From contig CAAGLQ010000068.1 of assembly GCA_900770835.1 (NCBI GenBank), positions 1-16,776 of the forward strand: a stretch of 16,776 bases of DNA, written 5' to 3'. The DNA is from an uncultured Parabacteroides sp. Lineage in GTDB: Bacteria; Bacteroidota; Bacteroidia; Bacteroidales; Tannerellaceae. The notes under the pieces are model-generated. The model saw only the letters and a list, made by a program, of their open reading frames with translations. It was not told the origin of the DNA and did not search any database. Shown here one piece after another: positions 13,789 to 16,776 of the stretch (positions are counted from its first letter, which is position 1; every line of letters begins with the position of its first letter). The position numbers and the translations under genes were made by a program.

Positions 13789-14464
13789 TTGTTTTTTCTA
13801 TTTTTGTAAAGTTCGTGATGATTTTACCATCTTGAATATGGATGATGCGATCGGTATCGGCCGCCAGTTGTTCGTCGTGCGTGACAATGACGAAGGTTTG
13901 CCCCAACTTGTCGCGCAACTCAAAAAAGAGGCTGTGCAGCTCCGCCTTGTTTTGCGTGTCAAGACTCCCAGAGGGCTCGTCCGCCAAAATCACCGCTGGA
14001 TGATTGACCAGCGCACGTGCCACGGCTACCCGTTGTTTCTCTCCACCGGAGAGGGCTGCCGGTTTATGCTCCATTCGGTCGGTCAGCCGAAGCAGATCGA
14101 GCAATTCTTTGGCCTTGCGCTCGGCTTCAGCCGGCTTCTCCCGTGCGATCAGTGCAGGGAGCATGACATTCTCCAAAGCCGTGAACTCAGGTAATAACTG
14201 ATGAAATTGGAATACAAAACCGATCTGACGATTGCGGAAGGCAGCCAGCTCCTTTTCTTTGAGCAGTCCGGTCTCTGTACCATTAATAAGCAACCGTCCG
14301 CTATCGGGACGATCGAGCGTTCCGATAATTTGCAAGAGGGTAGTCTTACCGGCGCCACTGGGTCCGACAATGGCGACCACCTCGCCTTGACGAATGGTGA
14401 GGTCGATGCCCTTGAGCACCTGCAAGGCTCCGAAACTTTTGGTTATTCCTTCCGTTTGTATCAT
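13754..14464 (-). CDS. lolD: ABC transporter ATP-binding protein, LolD/MacB type
   Basis: 236 residues. A soluble ATPase subunit of the class that drives lipoprotein release (LolCDE) or MacB-like mechanotransmission. Motifs: Walker A GPSGAGKT (34-41), Q-loop FQFHQLLP with Q86, signature LSGGE (138-142) followed by KQRVAVARAL, Walker B VILADEP (158-164), SGSLDT (166-170), and switch histidine H196 in VTHDE. The start at 14464 is chosen because MIQTEGITKSFG is the usual N-terminus. A longer frame to 14500 would add only a cysteine-rich stretch overlapping tcdA. It overlaps the tcdA stop as ATGA. No permease gene is adjacent, so its partner must be encoded elsewhere; the LolD name is by type only. 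Its last 12 codons or so overlap the symporter gene. Confidence 0.85.
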   Translation of the reverse strand: MIQTEGITKSFGALQVLKGIDLTIRQGEVVAIVGPSGAGKTTLLQIIGTLDRPDSGRLLINGTETGLLKEKELAAFRNRQIGFVFQFHQLLPEFTALENVMLPALIAREKPAEAERKAKELLDLLRLTDRMEHKPAALSGGEKQRVAVARALVNHPAVILADEPSGSLDTQNKAELHSLFFELRDKLGQTFVIVTHDEQLAADTDRIIHIQDGKIITNFTKIEKTNDNKQKSHFWQ

Positions 14465-15177
14465 ATCATATTCCTGAGGACATGGGCTGCAAGGTGACAA
14501 CCGAAGATTGCCGGCATGTAGGCCACTGTGCCTGCCGTGGTCCGTTTGTTTGACTCGTTTTCCACTTCGATCACGGCGTTCGGATCGGCAAACTCTGTGG
14601 AGAAAACCACGGGGATGCCTTTGCGCACGCCTAGAGTATGCAGCCGTTTGCGCACAGCACGCGCCAACGTGCAGTTGATCGACTTCGAGATGTCGGTAAT
14701 GCGCACTTGCGAAGGATCAACTTTCGCTCCGGCTCCCATCGAGGAGACAATCGGGATCTGGTGGGTATAGGCAAAATGCAGCAAGAATACTTTTGGACTT
14801 AAGGAATCAATGGCATCTACCACGTAATCAAAATGACCTTGCAAGAGCAGCTCTTCTGTGCGCTCGTCGCGCAGGAACTCGTTCAGCACCGTCAGCTGCA
14901 ACTCCGGGTTGATGTCCAGAAGCCGTTCAGCCATAACCTCTGCCTTGGGGCGTCCCAAAGTAGAATGAAGAGCGGGCAATTGGCGGTTGAGATTACTCTC
15001 GTTCACACGGTCTGCATCGACAATGGTCATGCGCCCTACACCGGCTCGGCAAAGCTGTTCGGCAGCGTATGCTCCCACACCTCCAAGGCCTACTACCAAA
15101 ACATGGCATTCAGCCAAACGAGCCATGCGTTCCGCTCCATAGAGTAATTCTGTTCGTGTATTCCAGCTATAACGCAT
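14461..15177 (-). CDS. tcdA: tRNA threonylcarbamoyladenosine dehydratase
   Basis: 238 residues, of the E1/ThiF/MoeB superfamily. TcdA (YgdL/CsdL) uses ATP to cyclise t6A37 of tRNA to ct6A. Visible: GAERMARLAECHVLVVG leading into the nucleotide-binding GLGGVG (30-35), VDADRVNESNLNRQ (53-66) with D54, VDAIDSLSPK, VSSMGAGAKVDPSQVRITDI, and the C-terminal VAYMPAIFGCHLAAHVL. The length and lack of the CxxC zinc sites fit TcdA rather than MoeB or ThiF. It heads the minus-strand unit and overlaps the ABC ATPase start by 4 bases (ATGA). It is divergent from ybeY, 90 bp apart. Confidence 0.93.
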   Translation of the reverse strand: MRYSWNTRTELLYGAERMARLAECHVLVVGLGGVGAYAAEQLCRAGVGRMTIVDADRVNESNLNRQLPALHSTLGRPKAEVMAERLLDINPELQLTVLNEFLRDERTEELLLQGHFDYVVDAIDSLSPKVFLLHFAYTHQIPIVSSMGAGAKVDPSQVRITDISKSINCTLARAVRKRLHTLGVRKGIPVVFSTEFADPNAVIEVENESNKRTTAGTVAYMPAIFGCHLAAHVLRNMI

Positions 15178-15196
15178 TTGTTATCTATTTTGGCCG

Positions 15197-15204
15197 CAAA
15201 AGTA
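15197..15204 (-). promoter_or_regulatory. Predicted -7 box of the tcdA operon
   Basis: On the minus strand this is TACTTTTG, matching TAnnTTTG, followed by CGGCC. It lies 19 bases from the tcdA ATG, so the leader would be short. No clear -33. Confidence 0.4.
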
Positions 15205-15225
15205 ATGAATTGTTCTTAGAATACT

Positions 15226-15233
15226 TAATTTCG
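15226..15233 (+). promoter_or_regulatory. Possible -7 box of ybeY-mnmG
   Basis: TAATTTCG differs from TAnnTTTG at one base and is followed by CGGC. It lies 34 bases from the ybeY ATG, a distance like that at the other promoters here. It mirrors the tcdA box 21 bp away on the other strand. Confidence 0.35.
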
Positions 15234-15267
15234 CGGCAAATAAACAGATTTCTTAATTAGTGAGTAT

Positions 15268-15738
15268 ATGATAGCATTCTATGCGGAAGAGACGCAACTC
15301 CCGGCCATTCGGCAGGAGGCCGTCAGCGAGTGGGTGAGAAAAGTGGCGCGTAGTTACGGCAAGAGAGTGGGCGACATCAGCTATATCTTTTGTTCGGATG
15401 AGAAGATCTTGGCAGTAAACCGAGAATTTCTGCAACATGATTACTACACCGACATCATCACGTTCGACTATACCAGCGGGGAGAAGATCTCAGGCGATCT
15501 TTTCATCAGCTTGGATACGGTTCGCACCAACGCAGAAGCATTTCATACCGCCTACAACGAGGAATTACATCGCACCATTATTCATGGCATCCTGCATCTG
15601 TGTGGCATCAATGATAAAGGACCCGGTGAGCGGGAAATCATGGAAGCAAACGAGAACAAGGCATTGGCGATTTTGCCGGAGGAATGCCGACAGCATCCTT
15701 GCCAGCCTACGACAAGTGCGACCACCGAAGAGGCTTAA
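15268..15738 (+). CDS. ybeY: Endoribonuclease/rRNA maturation factor YbeY
   Basis: 156 residues. YbeY is a metal-dependent RNase used in 16S rRNA 3'-end maturation and ribosome quality control. The family core is present: ISYIFCSDEKILAVNREFLQHDYYTDIITFDY, then GDLFISLDTV, then the metal site HGILHLCGINDKGPGE. The two histidines are H106 and H110. The third ligand position, histidine in the E. coli protein, is D116 here, which I believe is usual in Bacteroidetes. The C-terminal tail after ILPEECRQ is threonine/alanine-rich and probably disordered. It starts from the ATG at 15268 and is followed after 28 bases by mnmG, most likely in one transcript. Confidence 0.93.
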   Translation: MIAFYAEETQLPAIRQEAVSEWVRKVARSYGKRVGDISYIFCSDEKILAVNREFLQHDYYTDIITFDYTSGEKISGDLFISLDTVRTNAEAFHTAYNEELHRTIIHGILHLCGINDKGPGEREIMEANENKALAILPEECRQHPCQPTTSATTEEA

Positions 15739-15766
15739 TTTTGAAATCAGCAAATAGAAGGGAAAT

Positions 15767-16776
15767 ATGACATTTAATTATGATGTGATCGTGGTGGGAG
15801 CCGGACATGCCGGCTGTGAGGCAGCCGCTGCGGCCGCAAATTTAGGCTCGAAGACGCTGCTCATCACGATGGACATGAACAAAATCGCCCAGATGAGTTG
15901 TAATCCCGCTGTAGGCGGCATTGCCAAAGGGCAAATCGTGCGTGAGATCGATGCCTTGGGTGGCTATATGGGGATCGTGACCGATCGGACGGCTATTCAG
16001 TTTCGGATGTTGAACCGAAGCAAGGGACCGGCCATGTGGAGCCCGCGTGCGCAGAGTGATCGGGCCCGTTTCATCGAGTGCTGGCGTAGTATTTTGGAGA
16101 ATCTACCAAATCTGTATCTCTGGCAAGACATGGTGAAAGAGCTGTTGATTGAACAGAGGGCGGTATGCGGCGTGCGCACAGGCATGAACGTAGAGTTTCG
16201 GGCGAAGACGGTTGTGTTGACCAATGGCACCTTCTTGAATGGATTGCTTCATATCGGGCGCACTCAGATTCGGGGTGGCCGTATTGCCGAACCTGCCGCA
16301 ACTGGCTTGACAGAGCAATTGAAGGCATTGGGCATTCGTGCGGATCGGATGAAGACTGGCACACCGGTACGTATTGATGCTCGCAGTGTCCATTTTGAGG
16401 AGATGACCGAGCAACCGGGCGAGGATGACTTCCATAAATTCTCCTTTCTCGACACAGAGCATCGCCTATTGCGGCAGCTGAGTTGTTGGACAACCTACAC
16501 TAATGAGGCTTGTCACGACATTCTGCGCGAGGGTTTGCCCGATTCTCCGCTTTACAATGGACAGATCCAAAGTATAGGTCCTCGTTATTGTCCCAGCATC
16601 GAAACAAAGATTGTCACCTTCGCAGAGCGCAACCAGCACCAGCTTTTCTTGGAGCCGGAGGGAGAATCTACGCAGGAGTATTACCTCAATGGTTTCTCCA
16701 GTTCTTTGCCGTTGGAGATTCAGCTACGCGCTTTGAAAGCCATCCCAGCCTTTCGGGATGTACAGATCTATCGTCC
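15767..16776 (+). CDS. mnmG: tRNA uridine-5-carboxymethylaminomethyl modification enzyme, FAD subunit (3' truncated)
   Basis: The frame runs off the window; 336 codons are visible, roughly the first half. With MnmE it adds the cmnm5 group to U34 of certain tRNAs, using FAD, NADH and methylene-THF. Visible: the dinucleotide fold DVIVVGAGHAGCEAA (6-20), MSCNPAVGGIAKGQIVREID with C45, NRSKGPAMWSPRAQSDR, TNGTFLNGLLHIG, RMKTGTPVRID, and NGQIQSIGPRYCPSIE with C275 in the place of the second conserved cysteine. The ATG is preceded by AGAAGGGAAAT, one of the better Shine-Dalgarno-like stretches in the window. It has no stop inside the window, so it is easily missed by simple ORF listing. Confidence 0.96.
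   Translation, partial: MTFNYDVIVVGAGHAGCEAAAAAANLGSKTLLITMDMNKIAQMSCNPAVGGIAKGQIVREIDALGGYMGIVTDRTAIQFRMLNRSKGPAMWSPRAQSDRARFIECWRSILENLPNLYLWQDMVKELLIEQRAVCGVRTGMNVEFRAKTVVLTNGTFLNGLLHIGRTQIRGGRIAEPAATGLTEQLKALGIRADRMKTGTPVRIDARSVHFEEMTEQPGEDDFHKFSFLDTEHRLLRQLSCWTTYTNEACHDILREGLPDSPLYNGQIQSIGPRYCPSIETKIVTFAERNQHQLFLEPEGESTQEYYLNGFSSSLPLEIQLRALKAIPAFRDVQIYR

Noticed and set aside
16071..16493. Minus-strand frames opposite mnmG.
   Set aside because: The plus strand is the conserved MnmG reading frame, which has no stop through the window end.

Overview
The window looks like a chromosomal segment of a Bacteroidales bacterium, most likely Parabacteroides. This is inferred from the Bacteroidetes-type -7 promoter box (TAnnTTTG) upstream of most transcription units, from families largely confined to this phylum (DUF6261, DUF4858, secreted DUF1573 pairs), and from an anaerobic ribonucleotide reductase. 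There are no rRNA or tRNA genes, no CRISPR array, no insertion sequence and no phage genes. Most of the window is housekeeping.

Layout. 1-588: C-terminal end of a probable secreted M14 zinc carboxypeptidase, closed by a perfect 16-bp-arm palindromic terminator that it shares with a convergent DUF6261 gene (661-1500, minus). 1501-2157: the DUF6261 promoter, an array of six A-tract/GC-hairpin repeats with a spacing of 41-43 bp, and an AT-rich leader for the next gene. 2158-4865: nrdD-nrdG (anaerobic ribonucleotide reductase and its radical-SAM activase), overlapping by one base. 4947-7582: two tandem secreted DUF1573 proteins and the G-protein chaperone meaB, probably one operon. A strong bidirectional terminator at 7613-7650 separates it from the convergent pfkA.

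7673-11619 (minus): pfkA, ispH, cmk and an O-acetylhomoserine sulfhydrylase (metY). metY-cmk-ispH are tightly packed (gaps of 15 and 12 bp) behind a good promoter inside the first 84 bp of a longer metY reading frame, so the start is moved to 11619. 11806-15177 (minus): tcdA, an orphan LolD-type ABC ATPase, an NSS-family sodium symporter and a small secreted DUF4858-like protein; the first three overlap in sequence. 15268 to the end (plus): ybeY and the first 336 codons of mnmG, divergent from tcdA. The tcdA/ybeY/mnmG neighbourhood therefore concerns RNA maturation and tRNA modification.

The least explained part is 1501-1960: the helically phased repeat array directly upstream of the DUF6261 gene. 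Smaller oddities are an 11-bp phased AGAGGA series at 11747-11795, the 35-bp lolD/transporter overlap, an aspartate in the third metal-ligand position of YbeY, and the DUF1573 pair next to meaB.
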